A stretch of DNA of 64,000 bases from Bacillota bacterium (GTDB lineage Bacteria; Bacillota; Clostridia; Christensenellales; SZUA-584), in the NCBI GenBank assembly GCA_023399095.1, contig JAEWQS010000040.1:7882-71881 (forward strand), given 5' to 3'. Below the pieces are notes generated by a model that worked only from the letters and a program-made list of their open reading frames with translations, was not told the DNA's origin and searched no databases. The stretch's first letter is position 1, and each line of letters begins with the position of its first letter. Positions 32,651 to 42,030 of this stretch are shown one piece after another. The position numbers were made by a program, and so were the translations under genes.

Positions 32651-34693
32651 CTATATACTCACCGTCCAGTCTGAATAAATTTCCACATTTGATTCCAGCT
32701 CGTTGTACGAAAGCACGACAAGCTCTGGATAAACTTGCGACGACAGATTTTTAATATGCTTTCGTATCTGCGGCGAAGTAATCATGATGGGCGCAATCCC
32801 AAGACTTAAGAAGTGATCGATACCCTTCTTAAGATTGTTCAAAAACACTTGAATCTGAGCCGGATCCATCGGTGTAACCACGCCCTTGTCCGATTGGCGC
32901 AGACTGTTTGAGATCACCTTTTCTGTATCTGGGTTCAGTGTGATCACACGCGCCTTGCCGTCGGGTATGAAGCCTCTCGTTATCGCACGTTTGAGCTTCT
33001 GACGAACATATTCAGTTAACACATCCGTATCCCTTGTTATCGTACCATAATCGCCCAATATTTCCAATATGGAAGCAATGTCACGAATCGATACATTTTC
33101 ACGCAGCAGGTTTGCCAGCACCTTTTGCAATTCGCCGATGGAGAACACCTTGGGCACCACTTCCTCCACAAGTGCGGGCTGCTGCTTTTTCAAATTGTCG
33201 ATAATCGTCTGAACCTGCTGGCGACCCAGCAGCTCGTCCGCATGGCGTTTGATAACTTCCATCAGATGGGTGGAAATCACAGACGGGACATCGATTGTGG
33301 TATAGCCTTTCAGCTCCGCCTTTTCGCGGTCTTTCTCTGTTATCCAGAGCGCGGGCAGGCCAAAGGTGGGCTCCACTGTTTCAATGCCGTCGATGGGTTC
33401 ATCCACTTCCTCAGGCTTGAGCGCCAGATACCGCCCCAGCATCACCTCACCGCGCGCCACATCCAGCCCCTTGATCTTGATCACGTATTCCTTGGTGCCC
33501 AGCTGTATGTTGTCACGCAGCCGCACGATAGGCACAATGATGCCAAGATCCAGCGCACATTGCCGCCTGATCATCACCACGCGGTCGAGCAAATCGCCGC
33601 CCTGCGAAGCGTCCACGAGCGAAATCAGCCCATAGCCAAACTCCATTTCGATAAGATCCACATGCAGCAGCGACGTGACGTTCTCAGGCTTGCGTTTTTC
33701 GGTCGCGCTGATTTCCGCTTCAGATTGTATCTCCGCCTCCTGCTGCTTCTTTTCTTTGCGGTTTCTCAAATAGCCGATAACCGGCAACGCCACAGCCATA
33801 ACAAGGATAAGCGGCGTAGGCAGACCGGGAATAAAACTGATCAGAGCCAGCATGCCGCCGAGAACGTAGAACACATAGGGCTGACTGAACAGCTGCTTGG
33901 ACAGGTCCTGACCGAAACTGTTCTTGGTGGCGGAACGAGTCACAATAATACCCGTCGCCGTTGAAACAAGCAGTGCGGGAATCTGGCTGCAAAGTCCGTC
34001 GCCCACAGTGGCGAGCGTATATACCGAAATCACCTGATCAAACGGCATCACCTTGCCGCCCACACCCAAAACGCCCACAAGGATACCACCCACCACATTG
34101 ATGATGGTGATGATAATACCCACGATGGCATCGCCCTTAACGAACTTGGACGCACCGTCCATCGCGCCGTAAAAGTCTGCTTCGCGCTGAATGTCTGAAC
34201 GGCGTTCTCTTGCCTGATCTTCGTTGATAATGCCCGAGCTCAAGTCCGCGTCAATTGCCATCTGCTTGCCCGGCATCGCATCCAGGGTGAAACGGGCGGC
34301 CACTTCAGACACCCGCTCGGCACCCTTGGTGATAACCACAAACTGCACGATAACGATGATCAGAAACACGACAAAGCCGACAACTAAATTGCCGCCCACC
34401 ACGAAGGTACCGAATGCTTCAATCACGTTGCCAGCGTCGCCGCCGTTGCCGAGTATCAGACGTGTCGATGAAATGTTGAGCGCAAGCCGGAACAGCGTCA
34501 CAATCAGCAGCATTGTGGGATATGTGGAGAAATCGAGTGTCCGTTTTGTGTACAGCGTAATCAGCAATATCATCAGCGACATCGTGATATTGACGATTAA
34601 TAAGAAGTCCATCAGTCCTGCAGACAACGGAATGATAATCAGCAGTATAATGGCCAATACCAGCACGGCCACGAGAATATCCGTAATCTTCAA
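32651..34693 (-). CDS. flhA: flagellar export gate protein FlhA
   Basis: A 680-residue export-gate protein: eight N-terminal membrane helices (to about residue 310), with the conserved FHIPEP-type segment (VVGFVVFLIIVIVQFVVITKGAERVSEVAARFTLDAMPGKQMAIDADL in pattern) in the linker, and a large cytoplasmic domain that receives chaperone-substrate complexes. It overlaps flhB by 4 bp. Confidence 0.97.
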   Translation of the reverse strand: MKITDILVAVLVLAIILLIIIPLSAGLMDFLLIVNITMSLMILLITLYTKRTLDFSTYPTMLLIVTLFRLALNISSTRLILGNGGDAGNVIEAFGTFVVGGNLVVGFVVFLIIVIVQFVVITKGAERVSEVAARFTLDAMPGKQMAIDADLSSGIINEDQARERRSDIQREADFYGAMDGASKFVKGDAIVGIIITIINVVGGILVGVLGVGGKVMPFDQVISVYTLATVGDGLCSQIPALLVSTATGIIVTRSATKNSFGQDLSKQLFSQPYVFYVLGGMLALISFIPGLPTPLILVMAVALPVIGYLRNRKEKKQQEAEIQSEAEISATEKRKPENVTSLLHVDLIEMEFGYGLISLVDASQGGDLLDRVVMIRRQCALDLGIIVPIVRLRDNIQLGTKEYVIKIKGLDVARGEVMLGRYLALKPEEVDEPIDGIETVEPTFGLPALWITEKDREKAELKGYTTIDVPSVISTHLMEVIKRHADELLGRQQVQTIIDNLKKQQPALVEEVVPKVFSIGELQKVLANLLRENVSIRDIASILEILGDYGTITRDTDVLTEYVRQKLKRAITRGFIPDGKARVITLNPDTEKVISNSLRQSDKGVVTPMDPAQIQVFLNNLKKGIDHFLSLGIAPIMITSPQIRKHIKNLSSQVYPELVVLSYNELESNVEIYSDWTVSI

Positions 34694-35763
34694 GCTCTTC
34701 CTCCCATTTTTTTCATGCGGTATACATAGGCCAGCACTTCCGCCACGGCTTTATACATATCTTCGGGAACCTCGTCTCCCACCTCGCAAAAGAAGTACAG
34801 AGACTGCGCCAGAGGCTTGTTTTCCACGATTTGTATGTTTTCTTCTTTTGCTTTTTCCTTTATCTTCTGCGCCAGAAAATCCTTACCCTTGGCAACAATC
34901 ACCGGCGCTGTGCTCTTGCCTTCTTTGTATTCCAGCGCAACCGCGTAATGCGTGGGGTTGGTTATCACCACATCCGCGTCTTTCACTGCCTGCACCATGC
35001 GCATGCGGCTCATCTGCCGCTGCTTTTGCGCAATTCTTCCCTTTATCTGCGGATTGCCTTCGGTGAGCTTGTATTCGTCCTTGACCTCCTGCTTTGTCAT
35101 CATGAGGTCTTTGTTATGCTTCCACCGCTGATATATGTAGTCGAACGGAGCAAATATCGCAAAGGCAATGGCGAGGTTGAATGCGACTGTCAATATCATC
35201 TCCACAAAGCTCGCCGTGGCCATGCTCACGTCCTGCCCCATCAGTCCTTTGAATTCCTCGATGTGTCCTTCATACTCGTTGTATGCAACAATGGCGAGTA
35301 TCGCGATTTTGATGATCGACTTGACAAGATCAATCAGCGTTCTTTTGGAGAAAATTCGTTTAAATCCCGAGATTGGATTGATCCGGTCAAACTTAGGCGC
35401 CAGCGCTTTGGTTGAGAAAATGAATCCCACCTGCACCAGATTAAACACCACACCCGCCACAAAAGTGGCCACCAGTATAGGCGCGATAATGCCGATAAAC
35501 ATCCAGACCGCATCACCGAACATACTGACCACAGCCGCAACTCCAAAATCGTCAGGCACCTGCATGGTGAAAAAGTAATGCAGCAGTTTTTTTATATTTT
35601 CAACGATCGTCCTTCCGAAAACAGCCAGCACACCGAACATCACGAGCATCGATAGGGCGGTGTTGATTTCGACGCTTTTGAATATCTGCCCTTTTTCCCT
35701 TGCTTCTCGCTTTCGTCGCGGTGTGGCTTTTTCTGTTTTTTCTCCTGAAGGCTGAGGGCTCAT
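34690..35763 (-). CDS. flhB: flagellar export switch protein FlhB
   Basis: A 357-residue protein with four membrane helices and a cytoplasmic domain that contains the self-cleavage site NPTH (in ADVVITNPTHYAVALEYKEG). Cleavage changes export from hook to filament substrates. The N-terminal EKTEKATPRRKREAREKGQI is typical. A separate C-terminal-only paralog is at 46523-46834. Confidence 0.97.
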   Translation of the reverse strand: MSPQPSGEKTEKATPRRKREAREKGQIFKSVEINTALSMLVMFGVLAVFGRTIVENIKKLLHYFFTMQVPDDFGVAAVVSMFGDAVWMFIGIIAPILVATFVAGVVFNLVQVGFIFSTKALAPKFDRINPISGFKRIFSKRTLIDLVKSIIKIAILAIVAYNEYEGHIEEFKGLMGQDVSMATASFVEMILTVAFNLAIAFAIFAPFDYIYQRWKHNKDLMMTKQEVKDEYKLTEGNPQIKGRIAQKQRQMSRMRMVQAVKDADVVITNPTHYAVALEYKEGKSTAPVIVAKGKDFLAQKIKEKAKEENIQIVENKPLAQSLYFFCEVGDEVPEDMYKAVAEVLAYVYRMKKMGGRA

Positions 35764-36545
35764 GGCGCAAGCCCCGCAATCATCTTATCGATTGAGGCGT
35801 ACATACGCTCAAACAGCACGTCCGAGAAGGAAACAAACACCGGTATCATTATGAAAAGCATCATTAACCCCAACACGATTTTTAAGGGTATGCCTACAAC
35901 AAACACGTTCAGCTGCGGTATGGCTCTCACGATAAACCCCAGTGCGACTTCACCAAGCAGACCTGACGCGATGAGAGGCATTGCCACGCTGGCCGCAAGC
36001 ACAAACGCGAGCGCAAACACCTCAAGCGCCGTGAGCCCGATAATCGGATTCAAGGCCACCTGTCCGGGCGGGATGCGGCTGAACGTCGCAAGCAGCATCC
36101 GGATGAGCTGTAAATGGCCGTTCACGCCGAAGAACACAACGAGCAGTATAGCGTTAAACAGGTTGCCGCTCACCGGCACGCTGATGTTTGAGTTCACGTC
36201 AAACACGTTGACCATACCAAAGCCCATCTGCATATCCATGATCTGCCCCGCCGTCTGCACCACCGAGAAGAACAGCGTGGTCACATATCCAAGCACCAAT
36301 CCAAAGAGCAGCTCTTTGACGCACAGCAGTCCAAACTCGATAGGGCCTGAATACTGAACTGATAATGCTGCCGGATTCGCCGAGAAAACGACATAAGTGA
36401 TCATAAGACACATGCCGATTTTAAGCATATTGGGCAGCGCTTTTCTGCCGAATATGGGTGAGGCCATCAGCAGCGTGCTCACCCTGATAAACATCAATAT
36501 GAAGGAGTCAAGGTTGGCCTCAATTGTGCCCAGTACTTGTTCCAT
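35760..36545 (-). CDS. fliR: flagellar export protein FliR
   Basis: A 261-residue, strongly hydrophobic export-gate protein with about six membrane helices, beginning with LDSFILMFIRVSTLLMASPIFG and containing the family segment MDMQMGFGMVNVFDVNSNISVPVSGNLF. It overlaps flhB by 4 bp. Confidence 0.95.
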   Translation of the reverse strand: MEQVLGTIEANLDSFILMFIRVSTLLMASPIFGRKALPNMLKIGMCLMITYVVFSANPAALSVQYSGPIEFGLLCVKELLFGLVLGYVTTLFFSVVQTAGQIMDMQMGFGMVNVFDVNSNISVPVSGNLFNAILLVVFFGVNGHLQLIRMLLATFSRIPPGQVALNPIIGLTALEVFALAFVLAASVAMPLIASGLLGEVALGFIVRAIPQLNVFVVGIPLKIVLGLMMLFIMIPVFVSFSDVLFERMYASIDKMIAGLAP

Positions 36546-36554
36546 CTCATCCTT

Positions 36555-36824
36555 CTATTTCAGCATCGTATCCACGTAACCGTACATACGGTGAGTGAAA
36601 TCTGTTAGATTGGTCAGCATCATACCGGCAAAAACGAGCAGCACAACGAGTATCGCTACGATTTTCGGCACAAAGGCCAGCGTTTGTTCGTTGATCTGTG
36701 TTGTCGCCTGAAATATCGAAATAATGAGGCCCACAACCATCGCGACGATTAGAATTGGCGCAGCGACGGTGATGATCGTCATCACGCCATCCTGCATGAC
36801 TGTGATAACTTCTGCTTGATCCAT
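36555..36824 (-). CDS. fliQ: flagellar export protein FliQ
   Basis: An 89-residue protein with two membrane helices and the family signature GLIISIFQATTQINEQTLAFVPKI between them. Part of the FliP-FliQ-FliR export gate. AAGGAGG precedes the ATG. Confidence 0.96.
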   Translation of the reverse strand: MDQAEVITVMQDGVMTIITVAAPILIVAMVVGLIISIFQATTQINEQTLAFVPKIVAILVVLLVFAGMMLTNLTDFTHRMYGYVDTMLK

Positions 36825-36873
36825 CCTTTATGACCTCCTTTTGCTTAGCTCAAAAGCTCTTAAGTTTTCGGTG

Positions 36874-37701
36874 CTAGCCGAAGCTGGATATCAGCGTTTG
36901 CACAGTCAGCATCCACCCGTCCACGAGGACAAACAGCAGCACCTTAAACGGCAGTGATATCACGATAGGCGGCAGCATCATCATGCCCATCGACATGAGC
37001 ACGCTCGCCACAATCATATCCAGCACGATAAACGGGATGTAGAGCAAAAAGCCGATCTGGAATCCGCGTTTGATCTCACTCGTAATAAAGGCGGGGATCA
37101 GCGCCGTATTGGACACATCCTCTATGTTTTCTACATCCTTGTCCGCACTCGATACGGAAATAAAATAATTAAGGTCGCTTTTATATGTTTGCTCCATCAT
37201 AAACTCACGGACAGGCTCCATCGCGCGTTCAAAAGCTTCATCATCCGTGATCTTATTTTCGATATACGGTTGATAGGCGTTCACATTGATGTCGTCAATG
37301 ACCGGAGACATCACAAAAAACGTAAGAAAAAGCGCAAGGCCGATCAGTACCTGATTGGGCGGCATCTGCTGCAAACCCAGCCCGTTTCTTATCAACGAAA
37401 GCACGATGATAATCCGCGGAAAGCATGTCAGCATGATAAGAATGGAGGGCAGCAGCGACAGTATCGTCAGCAGCAGCACGATATCCACTGTCTCGCTGCG
37501 GTCTCCGAGCAATCCGCCGAGTACGGAGTTGTCATCGTCTGCCCGTGTGCCGGTTCCTGTCTCATTTGTATCTGAAATCGCCGAGCAGCCCGCCATCAGA
37601 AAAACAAGCGCGAGACATAGAATAACAGCAAGCACAATTTTCATTTTAAACCGACGATGCCGCCGTTTTTTCAGCGGCGGCTGTAATGGCAAGCTATTCA
37701 T
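36874..37701 (-). CDS. fliP: flagellar export protein FliP, with lipobox-like signal
   Basis: The mature region is a standard FliP: four membrane helices and the motifs LTCFPRIIIVLSLIRNGLGLQQMPPNQVLIGLALFLTFFVM and GFQIGFLLYIPFIVLDMIVASVLMSMGMMMLPP in pattern. It forms the core of the export gate. The N-terminus is unusual: a basic stretch (KKRRHRRFK), a hydrophobic helix and LMAGC, which fits a lipoprotein signal with a cysteine at the +1 position. The start at 37701 is chosen by a GAGG site 6 bp upstream, giving 275 residues; an ATG at 37713 is possible. It overlaps fliO by 8 bp. Confidence 0.95.
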   Translation of the reverse strand: MNSLPLQPPLKKRRHRRFKMKIVLAVILCLALVFLMAGCSAISDTNETGTGTRADDDNSVLGGLLGDRSETVDIVLLLTILSLLPSILIMLTCFPRIIIVLSLIRNGLGLQQMPPNQVLIGLALFLTFFVMSPVIDDINVNAYQPYIENKITDDEAFERAMEPVREFMMEQTYKSDLNYFISVSSADKDVENIEDVSNTALIPAFITSEIKRGFQIGFLLYIPFIVLDMIVASVLMSMGMMMLPPIVISLPFKVLLFVLVDGWMLTVQTLISSFG

Positions 37702-38197
37702 CCATTTCCTCATTGTTGTTTTTGGAATTTTTTCTTCTTTCTATCGCACGGGTCATCTGTTCAATATAATCTTCCTCAACGGCATCACGGGGCGCGGCCT
37801 CTTCCCTCTTCTTTTGCCTTGAACCCATGCGCGCCTTGGCAAGCTCATTCGGTGCGTTTTTTGCATTGGACAAAATTTGAGCAAATTTAGAGAAAGGGCT
37901 TGTCCCGGGCGGGCTTGCCGGCTCATTTTCGATTTCTGACAAATCGCCGATATTCACTTCGCCAATAGAATTGATGTTTTGATTGGTCACACCGATCAGT
38001 ATACATTTATCCCCCACCTTGGTCAGCAGCAGCGATTTATCCTTCGCGATGCCCATACGGTCAAGGATGACGATATGCTTGCTTTTGATGATGCGTCTTG
38101 TTTTATTGGAAAGGTATTTGGTTGTGAAATAAGCCGCGAGCAGCACGGCTATCATGATGATAACATAAAAAAGCGCAGACCACCAACTGTCGCCCAT
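37694..38197 (-). CDS. fliO: flagellar biosynthesis protein FliO
   Basis: A 167-residue protein with one N-terminal membrane helix (about 6-26), a FliO domain (KHIVILDRMGIAKDKSLLLTKVGDKCILIGVTNQNI, about 40-75) and a charged, unstructured tail. It stabilises assembly of FliP. It lies directly before fliP, with overlap. Confidence 0.88.
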   Translation of the reverse strand: MGDSWWSALFYVIIMIAVLLAAYFTTKYLSNKTRRIIKSKHIVILDRMGIAKDKSLLLTKVGDKCILIGVTNQNINSIGEVNIGDLSEIENEPASPPGTSPFSKFAQILSNAKNAPNELAKARMGSRQKKREEAAPRDAVEEDYIEQMTRAIERRKNSKNNNEEMDE

Positions 38198-38272
38198 TGA
38201 GCTTCCCCCTTCAGTCTACACTTTATATACCCTTATTGAATTGTGTGAAACAGATTTTATGTTAGCAGAAAA

Positions 38273-38566
38273 TTACACCTGCATGTTCATGACTTCTTTG
38301 TAGGCACTGATCACTTTGTTTCTGATCTGTATAGCGAGGTCTAGTGCAAGCTCCGCTTTTTGCGCCTCCATTACCGGCGTATGAAGGTCATCCGTTTCCC
38401 CCGTAAGCAACGCAGCATTTTCATCCTGCACGGAGCCTTCCGAGTCCTGCGCGCTGTTAATTGCTTCGCTTAAAATATCTGTAAAGCTGCTTTCGCTTTG
38501 CGGTTTCTTAGCGCTGCCAATTGAATCTAATCTGGATACGATGTCGCTGATTCCGTTTATCTGCAT
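38273..38566 (-). CDS. fliE: MS ring-rod junction protein FliE
   Basis: A 97-residue protein with the FliE C-terminal motif (VMEAQKAELALDLAIQIRNKVISAYKEVMNMQV). It joins the rod to the MS ring and opens the export gate. It follows flgB-flgC as in other Firmicutes, but here the next gene is fliO, not fliF. Confidence 0.93.
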   Translation of the reverse strand: MQINGISDIVSRLDSIGSAKKPQSESSFTDILSEAINSAQDSEGSVQDENAALLTGETDDLHTPVMEAQKAELALDLAIQIRNKVISAYKEVMNMQV

Positions 38567-38583
38567 AGTTTATCGTTCCTTTC

Positions 38584-39006
38584 TTAGCCGCTGATCTCAA
38601 GCGCCTTGGCTGCCATGTTCTTGGTCGCGTTAAGCGCCGTCACGTTGGCCTCATATGAGCGCGTGGCTGCCATCAAATCGATGATTTCCTCGGTTTCATC
38701 CACGTTAGGATAAGCCACATAACCATCCGCATTCGCATCGGGGTTCGTTGGATCATAATCATATTCGAAATCGGATGAATCCTCTACAATTCGCGTCACC
38801 ATGACGCCGCCGCCTGTGGCTGATTTGAGCGCATCAGCAAATCCGGCGGGCTTTTCACCCATCGACACCACTCTTCTGCGATACGGTCCGCCGTTGTCTG
38901 TGCGTGTGGTGTCCGCATTGGCGATATTCTCACTGATTACATTCATGCGTACGCGCTGGGCTGTTAAGGCCGACGCGCTGATATCAAGCGATGATAAAAA
39001 TCCCAT
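38584..39006 (-). CDS. flgC: flagellar rod protein FlgC
   Basis: A 140-residue rod protein: SLDISASALTAQRVRMNVISENIANADTTRT near the N-terminus, then YVAYPNVDETEEIIDLMAATRSYEANVTALNATKNMAAKALEI at the C-terminus, in pattern. Proximal rod subunit, next to flgB. Confidence 0.96.
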   Translation of the reverse strand: MGFLSSLDISASALTAQRVRMNVISENIANADTTRTDNGGPYRRRVVSMGEKPAGFADALKSATGGGVMVTRIVEDSSDFEYDYDPTNPDANADGYVAYPNVDETEEIIDLMAATRSYEANVTALNATKNMAAKALEISG

Positions 39007-39012
39007 AATACA

Positions 39013-39411
39013 CTACTCCACTTTATTAATTGCTGAGTTGAGCTTTCTGAATTCGCTGGACACCTGCTCAATCAGCGTATTGTAATAGATCGTATTCTTG
39101 GCCAATTCCGCATTCTCATAGTCGATATCCACGTTGTTGCCGTCCAGTCCATTGGACGTTCCTTCATTGGTTGTGACTGTGGCTTCCAGACTTTGCGACT
39201 TAAAATCGATATGCTTTTCGCGCGTCTTTCTGGCGGCAAAGCTTTCACCATTAAGTGCCGACTTAAACATTGATTCAAACGAGACGGATGAGCTCTTGAA
39301 GTTTGGCGTATCCACGTTGGCGATGTTGTTGGAAATCACCTGGTTTTTAAGCCACGACGCATCCAGCCCTTTTTGCAAAACACCCACGTTGTTGAAAATT
39401 TTATCGATCAT
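39013..39411 (-). CDS. flgB: flagellar rod protein FlgB
   Basis: A 132-residue rod protein with the N-terminal motif LQKGLDASWLKNQVISNNIANVDTPNFKSSSVSFE and the C-terminal NNVDIDYENAELAKNTIYYNTLIEQVSSEFRKL, in pattern. Proximal rod subunit. It overlaps the end of the upstream transglycosylase gene by 4 bp. Confidence 0.95.
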   Translation of the reverse strand: MIDKIFNNVGVLQKGLDASWLKNQVISNNIANVDTPNFKSSSVSFESMFKSALNGESFAARKTREKHIDFKSQSLEATVTTNEGTSNGLDGNNVDIDYENAELAKNTIYYNTLIEQVSSEFRKLNSAINKVE

Positions 39412-40085
39412 ATAGCCACCCCTTGCTGAGCCGCAAACTGCTTATAGTATGAAAGCACCTTGTCCACATAGCCTCGTACACGTTCAGATATCTGATTGTA
39501 TTGGGCTGGATCATCCGGGTTGGTAATGTTCAATCTCCCGATACGTCCCGGCCCCGTGTTGTATGCCGCAAGCGCAAGCCTTAAGTCGCCAAAACGCTTA
39601 AGCTGCTGGCTTATGTATGTACTGCCGCCCATCACATTCTGATAGGCATCAAACGAATTATCTACACCAAGCGATCTCGCCGTACCCGGCATCAGCTGCA
39701 TAAGGCCCTGCGCGCCCGCGCCGGATACCGCATCCGTCCGAAACGAGGATTCCACCTGTATGATCGCTTTGATCAGCGCGGGGTCTAGCCCTGTCGCATT
39801 CGCGGCGCTGCTGACCGCCGCCTCAATCTCGCTCGTAGACGCGGATGTTTGAAGGTTCGAGTTGCTTCGGTAGGCCGCAAAAGCCGTATAATCTGATGCG
39901 CCATACGTTTCGGGCACACCGGTGGCCTGAGCACCTGCGTCGCTCAGCGCCATACGCTGCTCGACCTCATTCAATATGTCCTCAAAAGCGCGGGATGCAC
40001 CGCCGCACTTGGCAGCTTTCTCCTGAAGTACGCTTTGAAACCGGCTAAGTTTTTCAATATATATATTCTCTACACGATTCATACA
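39408..40085 (-). CDS. SLT-type lytic transglycosylase
   Basis: A protein of about 225 residues with a helical N-terminal part and a C-terminal SLT/lysozyme-like domain: the catalytic glutamate in IIQVESSFRTDAVSGAGAQGLMQLMPGTA, then YISQQLKRFGDLRLALAAYNTGPGRIG. It probably clips peptidoglycan so the rod can cross the wall, the job FlgJ does in Gram-negatives; flgB follows directly. It lacks a signal peptide, so export through the flagellar apparatus is likely. Start uncertain: ATG 40085 avoids a long overlap with cheB, but has no good ribosome-binding site; in-frame starts extend to 40184. Confidence 0.88.
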   Translation of the reverse strand, partial: CMNRVENIYIEKLSRFQSVLQEKAAKCGGASRAFEDILNEVEQRMALSDAGAQATGVPETYGASDYTAFAAYRSNSNLQTSASTSEIEAAVSSAANATGLDPALIKAIIQVESSFRTDAVSGAGAQGLMQLMPGTARSLGVDNSFDAYQNVMGGSTYISQQLKRFGDLRLALAAYNTGPGRIGRLNITNPDDPAQYNQISERVRGYVDKVLSYYKQFAAQQGVAI

Positions 40086-40116
40086 ATTAATATATCGGTT
40101 GATTTGGCGTATACCT

Positions 40117-41172
40117 TTAGCGGGATATATTTCTTCCTGAGCAACTAACTTTTGACCATTCGTAAATCTCATGGCCAATCGCATCGAGAGGCAGCTCTTT
40201 CTGTACAGCGCCTATCCGGTTTGCCACGGCAGGCATGCCGTATACCACGCTCGATTTCTGATCCTGCCCGATCGTGGAAGCGCCGCTTTGCCGCATGGCC
40301 AGCAAGCCTTTGGCCCCATCGCTGCCCATCCCCGTCATAATGATGCCTAAACGATTAATACCCTTCAATTTGGCAACTGAATCAAACAAATAATCCACAG
40401 ACGGGCAGTGGCCGCTTATCTTCTCGCCTTCCTTGCATTCCACTGCAAAGCCTCCGCCGCGTTTCACAACACCCATGTGCAGGCCGCCCGGCGCAATCAG
40501 CACCGTGCCGGGATTCAAAACATCATTGTCTTTGGCCTCCCTGACCTCCATGGCACAGATGTTGTTAAGACGCTCCGCATACAGTCTCGTAAACACAGGC
40601 GGCATATGCTGAACGATCACAATACCGGGAAGATCGCTGCCCAGTTCACGCAATATGCTGAGTGTGGCTTCGGTGCCTCCGGTTGACGCCCCGATGGCGA
40701 TAATGCAATTTTTCGCCTCAGGCCCTTGTTTCTCCAAAGCTGCGTTCCTTGCCGGGCTGTGCTTGTGCTGCCCCACCTTGGCAATGGAAGCGATCTTTAT
40801 TTTCACCGTCATCTCGGAAATAAACTGTTGCTTGTCCCGCTCGGTCTTTAGCTCGGGTTTTGTGATAAAATCCACAGCTCCCACGTCCAAGGCTTCAAAA
40901 ACGTTGCTGCCGACTGCGCTGATCACCACGACCGGCAGCGGATATTGAGGCATCAGCTTTTTTAAAAAATCAATGCCGTTCATCTTGGGCATATTGATAT
41001 CTAGTGTCATCACATCGGGCTTAAGCTCAATGATCTTGTCCCTTGCTTCATAAGGATCGGCCGCTTTGCCGACGATTTCGATACCAGGATCAGTCGAAAG
41101 CGCGGATGCAATATATTCCCTCATGAACAAGGAATCGTCCACAACCAATACCTTCACTGCTCTTGTTGCCAT
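40117..41172 (-). CDS. cheB: chemotaxis protein-glutamate methylesterase CheB
   Basis: A 351-residue CheB: receiver domain (VDDS at 11-14, phospho-acceptor Asp58 in TLDINMPKMNG) and C-terminal methylesterase (GASTGGTEATLSIL with the catalytic serine, VQHMPPVFTRLYAERLN with the histidine, and GMGSDGAKGLLAM with the aspartate). It removes methyl groups from receptors. ATG 41172 is favoured, 8 bp after GGTAGGG; an upstream GTG (41181) would overlap cheR by 4 bp. Confidence 0.96.
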   Translation of the reverse strand: MATRAVKVLVVDDSLFMREYIASALSTDPGIEIVGKAADPYEARDKIIELKPDVMTLDINMPKMNGIDFLKKLMPQYPLPVVVISAVGSNVFEALDVGAVDFITKPELKTERDKQQFISEMTVKIKIASIAKVGQHKHSPARNAALEKQGPEAKNCIIAIGASTGGTEATLSILRELGSDLPGIVIVQHMPPVFTRLYAERLNNICAMEVREAKDNDVLNPGTVLIAPGGLHMGVVKRGGGFAVECKEGEKISGHCPSVDYLFDSVAKLKGINRLGIIMTGMGSDGAKGLLAMRQSGASTIGQDQKSSVVYGMPAVANRIGAVQKELPLDAIGHEIYEWSKVSCSGRNISR

Positions 41173-41177
41173 TGCTG

Positions 41178-41993
41178 TCACCCTACCTTTTTATATACGG
41201 ATGGCATTACATTCTTGAACTTGTAATCACCTCTATCGATTGTCTCAGATTGTCCGATAAAAAGATACCCCCCAATTTCGATAGAGTCGTAGAATTTTTG
41301 AATCAGTGTTTTTTTTGTCTGCTCGTTAAAGTAAATCATCACATTACGACAGAAAATCACATGAAATTTTTTCCTAAAGGGAAACTGCTCCTCTATGAGG
41401 TTAAATCGCCTGAACAACACCTCTTTTTTAAGTGCATCGCTAACTTGCCAGTTGCCGTCCTGTTGTTTGTTAAAATGAGTCATCTTCCAATTCGACGGCA
41501 CATTTTTCAAACATTCGTCATCGTAAACGCCGAGCTTGGCGGCATCCAGTGCTTTTATGGAAATATCCGTCGCAAGTATTTTTGAATCCCAGTTCGCTTT
41601 ATCCTTGCCGAAATGATCTGAAATCAGCATAGCGAGCGTATATGGCTCCTGTCCCGTTGAACACCCTGCGCTCCAGATACGCAGATCGTGGTCTTTCACG
41701 CTTGCCGTGAGCTCGCCGAGTAAGCGGTCCTTAAAAAACTGAAAGTGCTCCCATTCGCGCATGAAATATGAATAATTGGTTGTCAGACGGTTTAATATCT
41801 GATTAAGCTCCGTTCCCGTGGCATCGCTAAACACATATTCCAGAAAGGATGTGTAATCAGAATAACCCTTGCTTACCAGATAGTTGTTCAGCCTGCTTTC
41901 AATCAGCGTTCGTTTTTTAATCAGATTGATGCCGTAGTTCTTTTGCAGATACCCAACAAGCATATTAAAATCTTTGTCATTTATTGCTATCAT
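41178..41993 (-). CDS. cheR: chemotaxis protein methyltransferase CheR
   Basis: A 271-residue CheR with an N-terminal helical domain and the SAM-binding domain from about residue 100: WSAGCSTGQEPYTLAML, DISIKALDAAKLGVYD, and HVIFCRNVMIYF. It methylates receptor glutamates. The start at 41993 is set by GGAG 5 bp upstream; an ATG at 42032 lies before a strong hairpin and has no site. It starts a new transcription unit, with its own promoter. Confidence 0.96.
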   Translation of the reverse strand: MIAINDKDFNMLVGYLQKNYGINLIKKRTLIESRLNNYLVSKGYSDYTSFLEYVFSDATGTELNQILNRLTTNYSYFMREWEHFQFFKDRLLGELTASVKDHDLRIWSAGCSTGQEPYTLAMLISDHFGKDKANWDSKILATDISIKALDAAKLGVYDDECLKNVPSNWKMTHFNKQQDGNWQVSDALKKEVLFRRFNLIEEQFPFRKKFHVIFCRNVMIYFNEQTKKTLIQKFYDSIEIGGYLFIGQSETIDRGDYKFKNVMPSVYKKVG

Positions 41994-42014
41994 AAGTCTC
42001 CAAGATTGCGCAAA

Positions 42015-42030
42015 GGGGGGATAACCCCCC
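42015..42030 (-). promoter_or_regulatory. GC-only hairpin in the cheR leader
   Basis: A perfect 6-bp G/C stem with a 4-nt loop (GGGGGG-TTAT-CCCCCC on the minus strand), 22 bp upstream of the cheR start codon. It is not followed by a T run. It may protect the mRNA 5' end or tune translation. Confidence 0.5.

Noticed and set aside
33125..33964. Long plus-strand open frame within flhA
   Set aside because: Antisense shadow of a highly conserved gene; no family resemblance and no start signal.
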